Source: Laburnicola sp. R22_1
Lineage: Eukaryota; Ascomycota; Dothideomycetes; Pleosporales; Didymosphaeriaceae
NCBI GenBank assembly: GCA_014281115.1
Contig: JACONQ010000005.1
Coordinates: 2,294,001 to 2,358,000 of the forward strand
Length of the DNA stretch: 64,000 nt
Reading direction: 5' to 3'
Shown piece after piece: positions 1 to 12,144 of the stretch. The notes under the pieces are model-generated. The model searched no databases, was not told where the DNA came from, and saw only the letters and a list, made by a program, of their open reading frames with translations. The translations under genes and the position numbers were made by a program. Every line of letters starts with the position of its first letter. Within the stretch, counting starts at the first letter, position 1.

Positions 1-1563
1 ATCAGGTCCCTCTGTATACTTACCACATCAACCAATGCATTAAAAGTTTACCCTCCCGCCAATACATAGTACAATAGGATGTTAGTCAATGCGTCTTGGT
101 AGATGCTTGAGCATTATTAACCTCTTACACCCCAGAGCCCCATATGTAGCACCTTATGTGGCATACCCACTACGTACTCTTGCATCAAAGGTATGCCAAG
201 ACGTACATAGGTACAAACGTCCCAACGTCTTGACTCTTTTGCAATTTTGGGAAATTAGTACCACCTTATACTTGAGATTATTTCGTAGCTACCTATGACA
301 ATATCAACCACATCTAGAAAGATATCAAGGAAAATGTTTACCAGGCACTACCGCTATTATGATACTTTGGTAGTGTATTATCGCGTTGCATTATGCCATA
401 TACAGTACACTAGTGTCATATATGACTGTAGATAAGATTATTTCCATATGACATCACATATATAGTGGCCGAGGTGTTATTGGGACGTATGCGGCGCTAC
501 GAGCCATGGTTCTTTTTTTGAATAACGCCTCGCATACGTGCAGGAACAGGCTGGGTGGACTATGAATAGATATGAATAATGAATGAATGAATCAGGGGGG
601 TGGAACACATGGGTCGAGTTGTTGTTGGGACCTATGCGGCACTGCGAACCGCGGGCCATTTTTGAATCATGACTTGCACATCTCCAAAGAAATAGGTCCC
701 GCCTTATCACGGGCCTTCGCACCATCAGGTGGAAAACTTGCGTATACGGCGTTGACGAGGCCCAGTGTAGCAAGATGGCGGCGTTGGTAGTCATCAGCAC
801 TGGCAAATAGAACTGCTGCCCTAGGAAGATCGCAAAGTAAGAACGCGTGCCGCTGAATTATAGCGTTTTGTGTTGTTCAGGAGCAGGAAGTGCGATGGGC
901 GCCTATGTGCGGCGTGAAATAGTGCGGCACATAGCGTGCAACTTAGGTAGGCGTTTAGGAAAGCACATATTTTGATGCGCATATATATACTTCGCATCTA
1001 AGCAGCTTTGAAGCGAACTTAGAATTAATAGTAGCTTATATTACAAGTATTTTCTCTCGAATAGCCAAATATGCCTTAACAAAGAAGAAGAGGAAGAAGA
1101 AGAGCAATATTAAAAGGGCGATAAAACGGAGAGGACTGAATAAAATAATACGTGGCTTTTTATACAGTGCCAAAATTAAGGTAGAGAGCCTAGTTTTAGA
1201 GTTAAGGGGAGAGAGGTTGGCGGCATAATGCGGGCGGAATAGTTGGAAGTAGGCTGGCGGCACGAGCTATATGTGGCGGTTTTAAGGGGGAAATACCTAG
1301 GTATAGATGCGAATTGCAGACCTACTGCAATCTATTCATTTATAATAGGCTTTTCCCAAGGCTGACTATTTACCTAGGAGGGTTGCTCTCTCTAATAAGA
1401 TGCCTATAAAAGTAGGATGTATTTCCCCCTCTAAACTTGCCTATTAAAGTCAATGTTTTAATCTTACAGCACATTACTATCCACATTGCCTTAAATTTTT
1501 ACTGCTACCCTTTCTATATACTCTTTTTTATAGCACTAAAACTAACTCTTCTTAATAATTAAA
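1..1563. other. AT-rich gene-free left flank
   Basis: No supportable gene. The DNA is AT-rich with many TA steps and short reading frames only. Two diverged copies of one motif occur near 482-528 and 625-670: both contain a GGGAC-TATGCGGC core, then a CGA-CC segment, then TTTTTGAAT. This suggests old, mutated repeat sequence. No terminal inverted repeats or transposase remnants were recognised. Confidence 0.5.
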
Positions 1564-2065
1564 ATGCATTCCTACGCAGCTGCTGCTATCTACTCCCTTC
1601 TCCTCCTCCCCTTAGCCTTGGCTGGGTGCTATAAAAACTAGGTAGATAACGCGAACACGCACTTTGCACTGGACAACGTTAAAATAGCTGCAGCATACCT
1701 GCAAGGCAACCTAGCTCCACACTAAGAACGCGCATTATGCGTTACTAACAAACCCGCTGGGAACTTCTGGCTCTTTAGCGTCAAAAACGAGGAAGGGACA
1801 GGGACAGACGTCACGCAAGATACCATTGACCGCTACCTGCGCACAGAGGTGAATGGCTGCCTCGAGAAGGGAGGAAAGAGGAGGTACGGTCAGGTTGCAT
1901 TCAAGTACGTACCCCAATATATCCGTCCCCTTCTTCGGAGATATGACTGGTGGGCTAATCTTACTGTCTACCTGTAGTGCCGATCCAAACAGCGGCGTCT
2001 GTATGGACACTAGTTACATTAACGACCATGCAAAAAACTCTCGCGAAGGGCTTTGGGACATTTAA
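1564..2065 (+). pseudogene. Small secreted cysteine-containing protein, two exons, two premature stops
   Basis: The ATG at 1564 opens a classic signal peptide (hydrophobic run ending in LALA, residues ~9-20) followed by a Cys. The same frame is then broken by TAG at 1639-1641 and by TAA about 27 codons later, yet it continues with sensible protein-like sequence. An intron at 1905-1977 (GTACGT...CTGTAG, with a GCTAAT branch-like site) joins exon 1 to exon 2 in phase and the frame closes at TAA 2063-2065. Intact length would be about 142 residues with at least four cysteines, which fits an apoplastic small secreted protein. Both stops are one C-to-T change from Gln codons (CAG, CAA), as RIP at CpA would produce. 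The family was not recognised and effector status is inference. Confidence 0.55.
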
Positions 2066-2765
2066 AAAGACGCTTCTCCTCCACGCCAACGAAGAGGAGG
2101 AGCAGCAAGCCAGCGTAGGCATGTTGTCTTTACCCCTATCATGGGACCCGTCCCCACCCGACCGGAAGCGGAGGAGGCGTAGATAAGAGCTGCTCAGCTA
2201 GTAGTGGTTGGAGGCTGGCCCTGGCTGGGAGTGTGTGATTTGTTTATGATTTTTCATTTTTTTCAAGTTTTTATCGCCTAGTTACTTTGTGGTTTAGAGT
2301 TTCGATTTCTTTGAGTCTTTCTTTTTATTCTCCTCAACTAAAGTAAGGTACCAGTCACTCATTTATCCATTAATAGTCAATTCTATCGCAACTCTGCCGC
2401 AGGCGCGGTCTTTAACTTGGATTTTTGTCGTCCACTAGCATAGATCCGTCTCCGGTGTCCCAGCTCTAGCACGGCAAACGCATGCTCTTACCTGGAAAGC
2501 AGCGTACCAGAGAATGCGACTCTTTGAAGAGCGGGCTATACACGTAGCCGCCCTGACGCCAGAACCGCGTAAAGTAGGGGAGACGTAGAAGGGCGCCCGG
2601 GGCGGAAAACACACGTTAAGCCTGTGGCGAGGATGAAACTTGTCGCGGGGATGCGGCGTAGCAGTAGGGGCGCGAAAAGGACAGCAACATACACAGACTT
2701 ATGGCGACAGTAAAACCTCCTCTTGCAGTGGAATGCGGCGTAGTGAGAACAAGACAGGTAGTTAA
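2066..2765. other. Intergenic, no gene seen
   Basis: The stretch lies between the secreted-protein pseudogene and the 3' end of nrde2. It contains T-rich sequence near 2235-2340 and no reading frame with family resemblance. The 3' UTR of nrde2 probably lies at its right edge. Confidence 0.5.
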
Positions 2766-5700
2766 TTACGACGACAACATGAAGAGCTTTGTGGCTGGCG
2801 CTGTGTATACGACTCTCTCCATCCCGTGGAACGCATATGAGCACAGTCCACAACCACCCCACACCACCCCGCAGTCGACCCGTCCCAAAGACACGACAAC
2901 AGACATCCTACACCCCCCATCTCTATCCCCATCCCCCATCTCGACATACACCCTCAACTCCTTCTCCCCCATAACACGATACACCTTCCGCAAATCCTCC
3001 CCCTCAAGAAACTCCTCTCCTAACTGCGTAAACGCCATCATCATATATTCCTTACACCAAGGCAACCTAGTCAAGCCCTTAAAAAACGTCTCTTTGACTC
3101 TCTCATACGCCTCATCCACTCTGGCCTCTTCCTTCCTCTTCCTTCCGTCTTTCCTTGGCCTTTTGGCCGGCCGCTTCGCGCGCTCTTTGCGCGCCTGCTC
3201 GATTTCGAAGAGCACGTGTTGCTTCCATAATGCGGGGCAGTGCGCGCCGACGTCGTCTTCTGCTTTCTGGAAAAGCGCGCGGATAGAGTGTGTTGTTGAG
3301 CCCGTGACTTCGCTTCTCAGTGTCTCGTAGTGGATGGCGAAGGTCCAGCCTACGATGCTACGGTCTTTGTCGTTGGAGAGGATTCTTTGGTGCATGATGC
3401 TCCGGACACGGTCATCGATCGAGAAGCGTGCTTCGTTGGCGGCATACGCGGATAGAAGGATGGTGTTGTTCGGAAAAGAGGCTATGAGGGGCTCTAAAGA
3501 TTCGCGCAGAAGGGAGGGTTTGACCATAGGCGCATGCCTGGCGTGGTAGGTAAGGAATTGTGCGATGTACTGGGCATGCAGCTCCGCCGCAGAACTCCGC
3601 ATCATGTTGTGGCTTGTGAACCATGTGGAAAGCTGTGCAGAAGCCGTTAGTACGCTTTCTGGTTTCTCTCCTCCAGAAAGGTATGCAAGTAGGCCGGTGA
3701 GCGATGTGCTCATGACGGCTGAAAAGAACTCGCTGCTCAGCAAGGCACGCTCGCAAGTTTCGCTCAAAGCTCTTCGTGCACGGAGCAGAGCTGCCTGGTT
3801 TGGAACCTCGTCAGATTCGGTAGAGCCTTTTTCAATCTTGCCTGTAAGAGATACGAGTCGCCAGCGTGCTTCTTTCATATTGTCCTGGCGTAGAGCCTCC
3901 CAGACCCAACTATAGAACAGCTGAAGGCTTCCGGGTGTCGAGAATAGGCTGTCTCCTTTCTGCAAAGAGAGGGCGGCGCTGAAGACTCGGTCTGCCTGCG
4001 CAGAGTTGTTCCGATGCGACTCCACAAGCCCATATGCGTTATAGAATCGTAAACTGGTAGGACGCGTTTTCAGTAGCTGCTTTGCAGTTTTGCGGGCTTC
4101 TGTCGGGAAGTATCTGGATTCGAGAGCGAGCAGATATTCCCCGATTGACTCTCCAATGCTCACATCGACTGCGAGTAATTTGAGTGCGCGCCTCACAAAA
4201 GAGACCTCGATGCTGCTTAGTTCGGAAAAGCCTTGATCGAATAGAAGCTCTGGGGTCATTTGGAACCTTTTAATCGGGCAGCTCCTGTATGTCGAGACCA
4301 GCTGGCTAAATCTAGTGCCGCCGACGCCATCTCGAGGAGTTCCGACAAACTCGGCTTGTAGAAATGAATCAAAGACATAGTTTGCATCATCCGCATCGTT
4401 CCGCATGATGGGAGGTAGATGGCAGAAACGGAGAAATGCTGATATCATAAGAGGTTTCGGACAAGTCCTGGGAAAGAGTTTCACACATTCCTCAATGTCC
4501 GAGAAAAGCACAGTATGAAATGGATCGTCGTCTCCAATTTCGTCCGTCGTACGACCTGGGTATTTTAGCTTGTTGATATGGTCTATCTCTCGGTCCCGAA
4601 AATCTGCGAGAAAGCCGTTCGAGGGCTGCGGTTCACCAAGCGGATAAGGGCCTGAGAACTGAGATGGAGCGTCATCCATGTTGGAGTTTCGCCAACCTTT
4701 CGCGTCGTTCTCGCCAATCCGTGGCACTTCGCTCTCCCAGAACTCTTCGAACATTTTCAGCATCTCTCCCCCAGATAGATGCGTATCAGTGGGTGCGAGC
4801 ATATGGTACTCAAGCAAAGCCTGCCATATGGCTAGCGCAAGCTCTTGGTAACCGGCCTCCTTCATCATGGAAGTGAGACGGACTAGTATGTACAGAAAAA
4901 ATCCGGGGTCAGTGGACGTTGACCCGGGCTGCAGAGCTGCCAGGCATTTCTGGAAAGTGTCCTTGACGGCCTCATACTTGAAGGTGGCGAAGGTTGATTG
5001 TACGAAATCCACATATTTCGACCACAGGTTCGTGTTCGAAGGATACTTGGTGAGGATCTCGGTCCATTTATTTGCCAGTTGTCCCTCGCTCCAGGCCCTT
5101 GCAGCGTCAGTCATCATGCCGCAATAGAGCGGGATCAGCTTGCTCTCATCGTTGCCAATCTTGCGCAACGCTTGTTCATATATTGAGATCCGAATATCAG
5201 CAAGATGGTGTTTGTCGGAGCTGCCCAATTCGGTTGACGGGCGACCAATCTTCATCATGGCTTCCTGGTGTCCGACGAGATCGAGCCACGCCTGTAGGTC
5301 TTCTGGGTAATCTTTCGTCCTACGCACTAACGCTGCGTTTCGCTGGGTCACCTCAGCGTCGACAGAGTCTACAAGAACCTCGGATTCATATTCAGCATCC
5401 GGGTCGGCAGGTTTCCCGGAATCTGCGTCGCGTATTCCGCGATAGTCGAAGTCATGCCCGTCCTCGTCATTGTGGTCGTCTTCTTCACGTTTCCGTTTGC
5501 CTGTCGTCGACAGGGCGACAAAGTCGCGATTGAGGTCTTGCTCATCCTCTTTCGGTTTCTGGACAAAGCGTATCGTCCTAGTTCGCTCTCTAGCAGCGCG
5601 TTTGTCTGTCAAGAGCCGTTCTTCACGACGCTTCTTTACAGGGGTCAGCACGATCTCGTTGTCCGTAGAGAGGTCTCTGTCAATCTTTCTGTCCAGTGGA

Positions 5701-6008
5701 AGGCCGAGAATGTACCCATAGCCGATTCGCCGGTAAAATGGTCCATTGTATCGGCTATGACCGCCATATCTCACCATGTCGGGGTCACCGCGCCGGTCGA
5801 CGAAGAACCACTTTGATGGAGATTGTTCTCGGGGCGGATCGGGTTGCCGCTGGTCTTCAGGTCGCGCGGTACTCTTCTCTCGGTGCTTCCGTTCTGTTGG
5901 CTTTTCCGATCTCGCGCGTCTTTCTGGCTTCGGCAAATCTTTCCCAGGGTCCGGGCTCTCCTTCTGCTTGGGCCTGAAGCTGGTGAATTTTGGGACATTG
6001 GAAGCCAT
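2766..6008 (-). CDS. nrde2: Nrde2-like nuclear RNA-silencing/exosome cofactor
   Basis: A single uninterrupted frame of 1080 codons. The N-terminus (MASNVPKF, then a Lys/Arg/Glu-rich stretch to ~residue 80, then SKWFFVDRRGD) and the long alpha-helical HAT/TPR-like body (PEDLQAWLDLVGHQE around residue ~240 onward) fit the NRDE-2 family (PF08424). Members are nuclear, bind the Mtr4 helicase in other organisms and act in nuclear RNA interference and RNA surveillance; that role here is inferred from the family. The start is set at Met 6006-6008 because MASN-VPKF is the family-like beginning; an in-frame Met ten codons upstream (6038) is possible. The last ~50 residues, after ELRVYVEMGD, are low-complexity Gly/Val-rich and unlike the family, so the true C-terminus may be altered or an intron missed. 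It shares a 503 bp divergent promoter with utp10. Confidence 0.85.
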   Translation of the reverse strand: MASNVPKFTSFRPKQKESPDPGKDLPKPERRARSEKPTERKHREKSTARPEDQRQPDPPREQSPSKWFFVDRRGDPDMVRYGGHSRYNGPFYRRIGYGYILGLPLDRKIDRDLSTDNEIVLTPVKKRREERLLTDKRAARERTRTIRFVQKPKEDEQDLNRDFVALSTTGKRKREEDDHNDEDGHDFDYRGIRDADSGKPADPDAEYESEVLVDSVDAEVTQRNAALVRRTKDYPEDLQAWLDLVGHQEAMMKIGRPSTELGSSDKHHLADIRISIYEQALRKIGNDESKLIPLYCGMMTDAARAWSEGQLANKWTEILTKYPSNTNLWSKYVDFVQSTFATFKYEAVKDTFQKCLAALQPGSTSTDPGFFLYILVRLTSMMKEAGYQELALAIWQALLEYHMLAPTDTHLSGGEMLKMFEEFWESEVPRIGENDAKGWRNSNMDDAPSQFSGPYPLGEPQPSNGFLADFRDREIDHINKLKYPGRTTDEIGDDDPFHTVLFSDIEECVKLFPRTCPKPLMISAFLRFCHLPPIMRNDADDANYVFDSFLQAEFVGTPRDGVGGTRFSQLVSTYRSCPIKRFQMTPELLFDQGFSELSSIEVSFVRRALKLLAVDVSIGESIGEYLLALESRYFPTEARKTAKQLLKTRPTSLRFYNAYGLVESHRNNSAQADRVFSAALSLQKGDSLFSTPGSLQLFYSWVWEALRQDNMKEARWRLVSLTGKIEKGSTESDEVPNQAALLRARRALSETCERALLSSEFFSAVMSTSLTGLLAYLSGGEKPESVLTASAQLSTWFTSHNMMRSSAAELHAQYIAQFLTYHARHAPMVKPSLLRESLEPLIASFPNNTILLSAYAANEARFSIDDRVRSIMHQRILSNDKDRSIVGWTFAIHYETLRSEVTGSTTHSIRALFQKAEDDVGAHCPALWKQHVLFEIEQARKERAKRPAKRPRKDGRKRKEEARVDEAYERVKETFFKGLTRLPWCKEYMMMAFTQLGEEFLEGEDLRKVYRVMGEKELRVYVEMGDGDRDGGCRMSVVVSLGRVDCGVVWGGCGLCSYAFHGMERVVYTAPATKLFMLSS

Positions 6009-6511
6009 TTTCGACAAGCGGGTTTCTCTGGGTATCAAGGCTACGTGTAGAAGATTGCTAATTGCTTCGACCCTACCGTTAGCTCAGCTGCGGGTACTGT
6101 GTAGTAGTGCTGTCGTAGCACGGGGCCATTGCCGGTGAGGTTGAGAGTGCAAGGGGCCTAGTGGTGAAGAGCAAGCACGGTGCAGCAGACCCCGCATTTC
6201 TCCAGCCTTTCACCCCAACATAATTCACTGCAGTAGATAGGACTTGTGTCTCGATAGTGCAGGCCGGGGATGCGGTGAACAGCGTGACAGGGAGAGACGC
6301 GCGCGCGGCAGGGCAGGGTGGAGCTCTCGGAGGTGAGCACGGGCCTCCCGAAATCTTGGCGCTCTCGAAAATTCGTGAATTTCCAGCGTTGCTCCACCCT
6401 CTCTTGCACCGCTCGCCGCCCCGCCACAACTTCTCGCACACTCATCCGATGGGTGGTAGGATCCAACTGTTCTTTGCGCAGCCCTCCTAGACGCCGTGCG
6501 CCCATAGAAAA
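6009..6511. promoter_or_regulatory. Shared head-to-head promoter of nrde2 and utp10
   Basis: This 503 bp interval separates two divergently transcribed starts (nrde2 at 6008 minus, utp10 at 6512 plus). It must contain both 5' UTRs and both core promoters. No clear TATA box or recognised factor site was found. Reading frames crossing it are antisense or upstream extensions without family resemblance. Confidence 0.6.
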
Positions 6512-9500
6512 ATGACATCCCTCCAGAAGCAGCTCGCGGTCATCGCGGCGACGAGCACGCACCAACTGGACCTGAAAGCGCAAAAGCTCGCACACGGGAA
6601 ATCGCTGCTCTTCGAGCCCAAAGTCGCCGCCTCTCAGTCGTTCGAGAACATATACCTCATCTGCTATGAGGGCTACCGGGACCTCTGCGCGCTGGACCCG
6701 CGCTTCGTGCAGTTTTCGCGCAGCCTGTTCAGCGAGCAGAGCAAGGCCGAGGACAGGACACAGATGACGCACAAAGAGAACGAGAAGCTGAACGGGGTGC
6801 TGGAGGCCTTCATCACCATGGTCGGCCCGCGCCTGCTGCTGAAGCCCGCCGAGAAGGCGCTCGAGTGGCTGGTTAGACGATTTCGCATACACGAGTACAA
6901 CACAGAGTGCCTTGTAATGACATATCTCCCGTATCACGACACCCCCCAGTTCGTTGCGCTGCTGTCTATATTACCACCGAACCCTCAGCCGGCATGGCGA
7001 TTCCTCCACCCCTACATCAAATCTCCCACGAATCCCCCGCGACGAACTATCGTGTATACCGCGACGAACACACCCGCATTCTTCGATGGCCTGCAGAACT
7101 ACATGGCCAAAGTGCTCCAGGCCGGCCACCAGAGTCCCAGCTTGATTGCCTTCTGGTCTAGCGTGACCACGCAAGCCATCGATGGCATCCTGGATCATAC
7201 AACGGGGCGCAGGGAGGTGAAGGATCAAAAGACGGAGGATCTGCTTCTGCGAGTGCTTCGGGTGCTGAATTTGTGCATGCGAAAATCCAACGGGCCAGAC
7301 GCCGTCACAGCATGCTATATGATTGTCATTGTGTTGGCAACAAAAGCGACATTGGAGGATAAGATCCTGGATTCACTTATGGAGGCCGTCATTCTCAGCC
7401 GAGACGAGGAAACTTTCGATGCGTGCGTCATGTGCATGGCTGTGATAGCCGAGGAAAGGTTACATGTGCAATTACCGTCTGCAGTGTCCAAGAGGCTGTT
7501 GAAAATTCCGGACCTGGCCCGGACACTGATCTCGCTTTCGAAACGATGTCGCGTGGACCGCCTTGCATTGGGTTGCGCATTAGCTTCACTTGAAAACGTC
7601 GCCCAATCCGACGGCAGGCAACAGTCTTTCCGAGAAATCGTGGAGGCAAACTTACTGGATGATCCACAACTGACGGTAGCGCTCTCGGCCCTGCTCCAGG
7701 TGCTTCAGAGAAGCGAGCGTAGTTCGCCCCAACATAGCCAGTTGATCGATTATGCTGCAACCCTGAGCGAACATCCCTCCACCGCCCGTATTGTTGTCGA
7801 AGTCTCCAAGAAAATTGGGATAGACCTAGAATCTATCGGGTTGGTTCTCGGACGATCGATCGAGGCCTGCGAATATGTCAATTTCGAAGATGAAGACGAA
7901 GAAATGCTCGATGCAGATGAAGAAACGCCGAGTGATTCCTCTTTAATTCACCCACCTGAGATTTCAGAGACAAGTTTTCTGCTCGCAAAGTCTTTGACAC
8001 CGTTCAAGGCTGCACTTGCTTCTTTCGAGCAGGCTGTTGCGTTGAGTCAAACTCGGCGTTTCCTAGAGGCCGCTACCTTTCAGCGAGAATCGGCTTCCAG
8101 CAAACCTCTCTTCCTCAGCTTTCTCGTTCGAACCTGGTGCAGCTCCGCGGCTATCAGAGCTCGATCTGCGGCTCTCCGTGCAGCCACCTCCCTTATTAAA
8201 GAGATGGACAAGTCAACAGACGTGCAGCATTTGATCCCATATCTCCTGTTTGCGCTTGCGGATTCGTCTCCAATCATTCGCCGATCTGCCGCTGCGTGCC
8301 TTTCGGCGCTCTCGGCTTCAATGCGAGGAAACAAAGTATGGGCAGCCTCTGGATTATACGATGAATCTTTTCCAAAGTCAGCACAGCTTTCAGCGGACCA
8401 GGTGTCCGAGTTTCTCTCCGATTTCCTGGCTCCAATCCTTGAGGAGTGCGCCATGGATGCCAACTTCGTAAGCGCAAGTATCAGGGAAGCTCTAGAAGGA
8501 TCACACTCCTCAAAGAGCTCGAAGCATGGATTGAAAGCTGCGACACGAGGACCGGTCGTCGCGTTTCTAGCTACTCATACAGCTCTTACATCTCTGCTCG
8601 CCTTGCGTCTTCGCCTCCTTCCCCTTTTCAGCTTCTTAGCGAAGTCTTCAGCCAGTGCTCGCAGTAATACTATACTGCCTATGATACGCGATTGGTGCTC
8701 CGCGTCATCTGACGCAGAGATAGCAGAGCGGTGGCAAGACGAGCACATTGACTTCGGAGAAGCTGATCGAACGCATCTTGCTGCGCTCATGCCGAGAGAG
8801 GCTGATAGTGTGCAACTTGTTCAGGACCTCATATCCGGGAACATTAACAAAGAGAGGACACGGCTTGTAGACATTGCATTTGACTGGATCAAAGTTAATC
8901 TTTCCAAAATGCGCTCTGAGGCACGACTAGCCGCAAGTCAACGACTCTTGGATCTTGCATTGCAGGAGAACGACGCAGACTTCGAGGCCTTGAGTCGAGG
9001 CCGGGCGCTTGAGACGCTTCGCAACGTGCGGCTAGACACCGCAGCGCTAGTGGCGTTCGTAGAAAGCGTTCCATCCTCCGTCCAAATGCCAGAAGGCCCG
9101 CCAACAAAGAAAAGAAGAAGAACCAGCCGTAGTGATATGGCACGATCAGAATTTCACACTCCCGATGATGTCTTAAGAGTAGTCCGGAGGCTCACGCTCG
9201 TTTTGGAACTGCTCGAGGGCTCCAACCCGAGCGAACACATTGCGCTTTTCAAGAGTCTTTTCATCATCCTCGACGATCTCCACCAATTGAAACAACAGTC
9301 GGGCTCCGACCTAGTCTACCTGCAAAGTTTAATCTTCAGCTCCTTGACACCTATGGCCAACCGTCTGAAGGACGAGAAGGATTCCTCCCAGGCTCAAGCA
9401 GCGGTGCGGCCTGATATACTCATCGATTGTATACGACACTCCACGAGCCCTCAAGTGCAGAATGCAGCCTTGTTGCTCATAGCAAGTCTGGCCTCATGGG

Positions 9501-11876
9501 TACCTGAACTAATCTTGCATAATCTTATGCCTATCTTCACCTTCCTCGGAAGCTCCCTTCTTCGCCAGCAGGATGATTACTCTGCTCATGTGGTTGACCA
9601 GACCATCTCGCGCGTCGTCCCCCAACTAGCTTCTTCGTTGCGATCAAAGCATAAGAACTTCCTTACCGGAGTCGCCGATCTACTATTGAGTTTCACTGCG
9701 GCCTTCGAACACATTCCTCAGCACAGGCGGTTGAGGCTGTTCTCTGAACTGGCGCGGACTCTGGGCCCTAATGATTCGCTTCCCGCAATTGTCGCGCTTC
9801 TCGTGGACAGATATCCAAATAACAAGACGCAGCGCCGGTTCACTACCGATTTGATTGTGTCTTTCGAACCTTCCACCGCTCTCGAAACGTTCAAGGGCTA
9901 CTTGGACCTCGTCGAAGATGCAGCGGGATCGAGGCGCAAAATCTCCGAGACTCTCTTCAGCTTGAACGATAAGCCACCTGCGCAAGTGGAGCAAGATCTT
10001 AACAACCTGCTCGTCTCTCTCGCGGACCTTGCTACTGATGATAGGCTAAAGAGTCATGTTAGCCGAGCGTTTAAGCGGAGAACAGACCACGCGCAGCCTC
10101 GAACGATCTTTGCATCCATCGTTGAAACCGTGATCAGGATTTCAAAGAGTGTCAAGAAACAGTCGAAGCTATATCAGTGCTGCAGCCGTGTGCTTGGAAA
10201 GTGCCTGGACCTTTTGCCAACAGCTGATCTGATCAAATCTACCGAGCTTCTGCTGGCGAAGCAGGACCACGACGTACACATTGCTGCGATCAAGTCGGTC
10301 GAACTAAGAGCAGGCACTGTTATGCAGAACGACAAAACGTCCGTGTTAGCGCTGTTGGCATTCTTGCCTAATCTTGACAACATCTTGCAGCAATCCAACG
10401 ACCTCGATGTCAAGCGCATCGTCATCAGTTGCATTGACAGCATTATTGCAAGATTTGGCAAGAGAGACTCATCCGCTGTTGCTGCAATAGCAGAGACGGT
10501 AACAGGATCTCACGCGCTCTCAGACGATGACAACCAAACCCGCATTCTGTCGTTGCTGTGCCTCACGTCGGCCGTTGATGTTTTGGAAGACGAGGCGATA
10601 TCGCTACTACCAAGTGTTTTGCCAGTCGCATTCGAGTACCTCGAGGTCGCCATCAAGGGAGCAAATGCGTCGATGCATAACGCCGTATATACACTCCTGT
10701 CCAACGCAGTACAACGCCTTGGTTTCATGTTTTCGCGAGACTACCTGATTCCTGTGCTCAAACTGTCGCAACAATCGGCGGTGGGAGAGATTGATGATCT
10801 GTGTGATGAGGAGCGGAATCAATTCTATGGAAAGGTATCGCAGCATCTGGAAGCCCAGGAGATCTTCACTGCCATCATGTCGACCTGGAAACATGCCCTG
10901 GAGCAAGGATCGCAGGTACGCTTCCGTGCAGTAATTGTTTAGTTCAGCAAAACTAACCAAACACAGGCTGTACAAGAACAGCTTGAGCTGATGCGCTCTA
11001 CGATCGAAAGCCGGACAAAGCCGAAGCTAGTGAAGGCCAGCTCTACGTTGTTCAATTTACTTTTCGAGGTGTTTAAACTCAGAAATGAGACTGCTAACAA
11101 CGACGACTACGAAGAGGAGGAGGTTGAAAAGCTCGAAGACACACTTGTGGAAGCAGTCATCGCCATGACTTTGAAGCTGAACGACGCAACTTTCCGACCG
11201 TTTTTCGCCCAATTGGTGGATCAAGCAGCCTCTTCGTCGGTCACGTTCTACAAGTTCGCTGCTGCATTCTTCGACAAGTTCAAGGTACGTTGAATGGTTC
11301 GCTTGTGCTAGATACCCATACTAAGAGTCTCAGGTCATTGCTACGCAGTACTCCAGCTACATCATCGATGACGCATCGAAGCTGCTCAAGCCACTAGCGA
11401 AAGAGAAAGAAACTTCCGAACTCCGCGCTGCCGTGCTCGTCGCTCTCCAGAAGACCTTCCAGCACGACCAGGACGGCTTCTGGCAAGCACCAGCCCACTT
11501 CGGTGCCATAATGACGCCCCTCCTATCCCAGCTCACCATGGATGCCGCCGACCAAATTGCCGACGACGTGATTCCCGCCATTACCGAACTAGCAGCCGCG
11601 TCGTCTTCCTCCACAGACAACCATCGCGAGATGAACACGGTGCTTCTCAAGTACATGCGCGCAGACGAAGCGCATACGAGGTTAGCGACGATCAAATGTG
11701 AGCAGGCTCTTACGGAGAGGTTAGGGGAGGAATGGCTGGGCTTGTTGCCGGAGATGTTGCCGTTTATCAGCGAGGCTAGGGAGGATGATGATGAAATGGT
11801 CGAGAGGGAGACGCAGAGATGGATTGGAAAAATCGAGGAGAAATTGGGCGAGGATCTGGACGGCATGTTGCAGTAG
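6512..11876 (+). CDS. utp10: Utp10, U3 snoRNP (SSU processome) HEAT-repeat scaffold
   Basis: Three exons: 6512-10915, 10967-11284 and 11334-11876, with introns of 51 and 49 nt. Together they code for 1754 residues, the usual size of this family. The N-terminus (MTSLQKQLAVIAA, then FEPKVAASQSFENIY) is the hallmark start of Utp10/HEATR1. The body is helical HEAT-repeat sequence and the C-terminal ~180 residues match the BP28 C-terminal domain (PF08146), ending GEDLDGMLQ. An acidic stretch (DEDEEMLDADEE) near residue ~460 and a basic cluster (TKKRRRTSR) near ~870 could be loops or a nuclear signal. Family role: nucleolar component of the t-Utp subcomplex, needed for pre-rRNA transcription and 18S processing. 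Frame continuity across both introns is exact. Confidence 0.93.
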
Positions 11877-12144
11877 TAGATGGGCGCATGAGATATACCC
11901 AACTAAAGAAATTCGTTACGTTCAACAGCGCCAAGTCCGACGTCTGAGACCGATTGTAAATTGAGGTAGTTTTATTATGTTCGTGAAGCTCTCGTTTTGC
12001 GAGACATGGTGCTCACCAAGGTGCTCTTGCACACGGCAAGCCCCAGCACGGCAGGCTCCAACCAAACGGCGCCGTGTCAGCCCGCGCTCACCAACCATAC
12101 TGCACACCACAACGACGCGCCGCGCGACCACGCTTCCACACGAC
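11877..12144. other. Short intergenic, utp10 3' end and next gene's leader
   Basis: Only 268 bp separate the utp10 stop from the next start codon on the same strand. A reading frame in phase with the downstream gene begins at 11977, but the residues before Met 12145 are Arg/Thr/Pro-rich and unlike the family. They are taken as 5' UTR. Confidence 0.5.
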
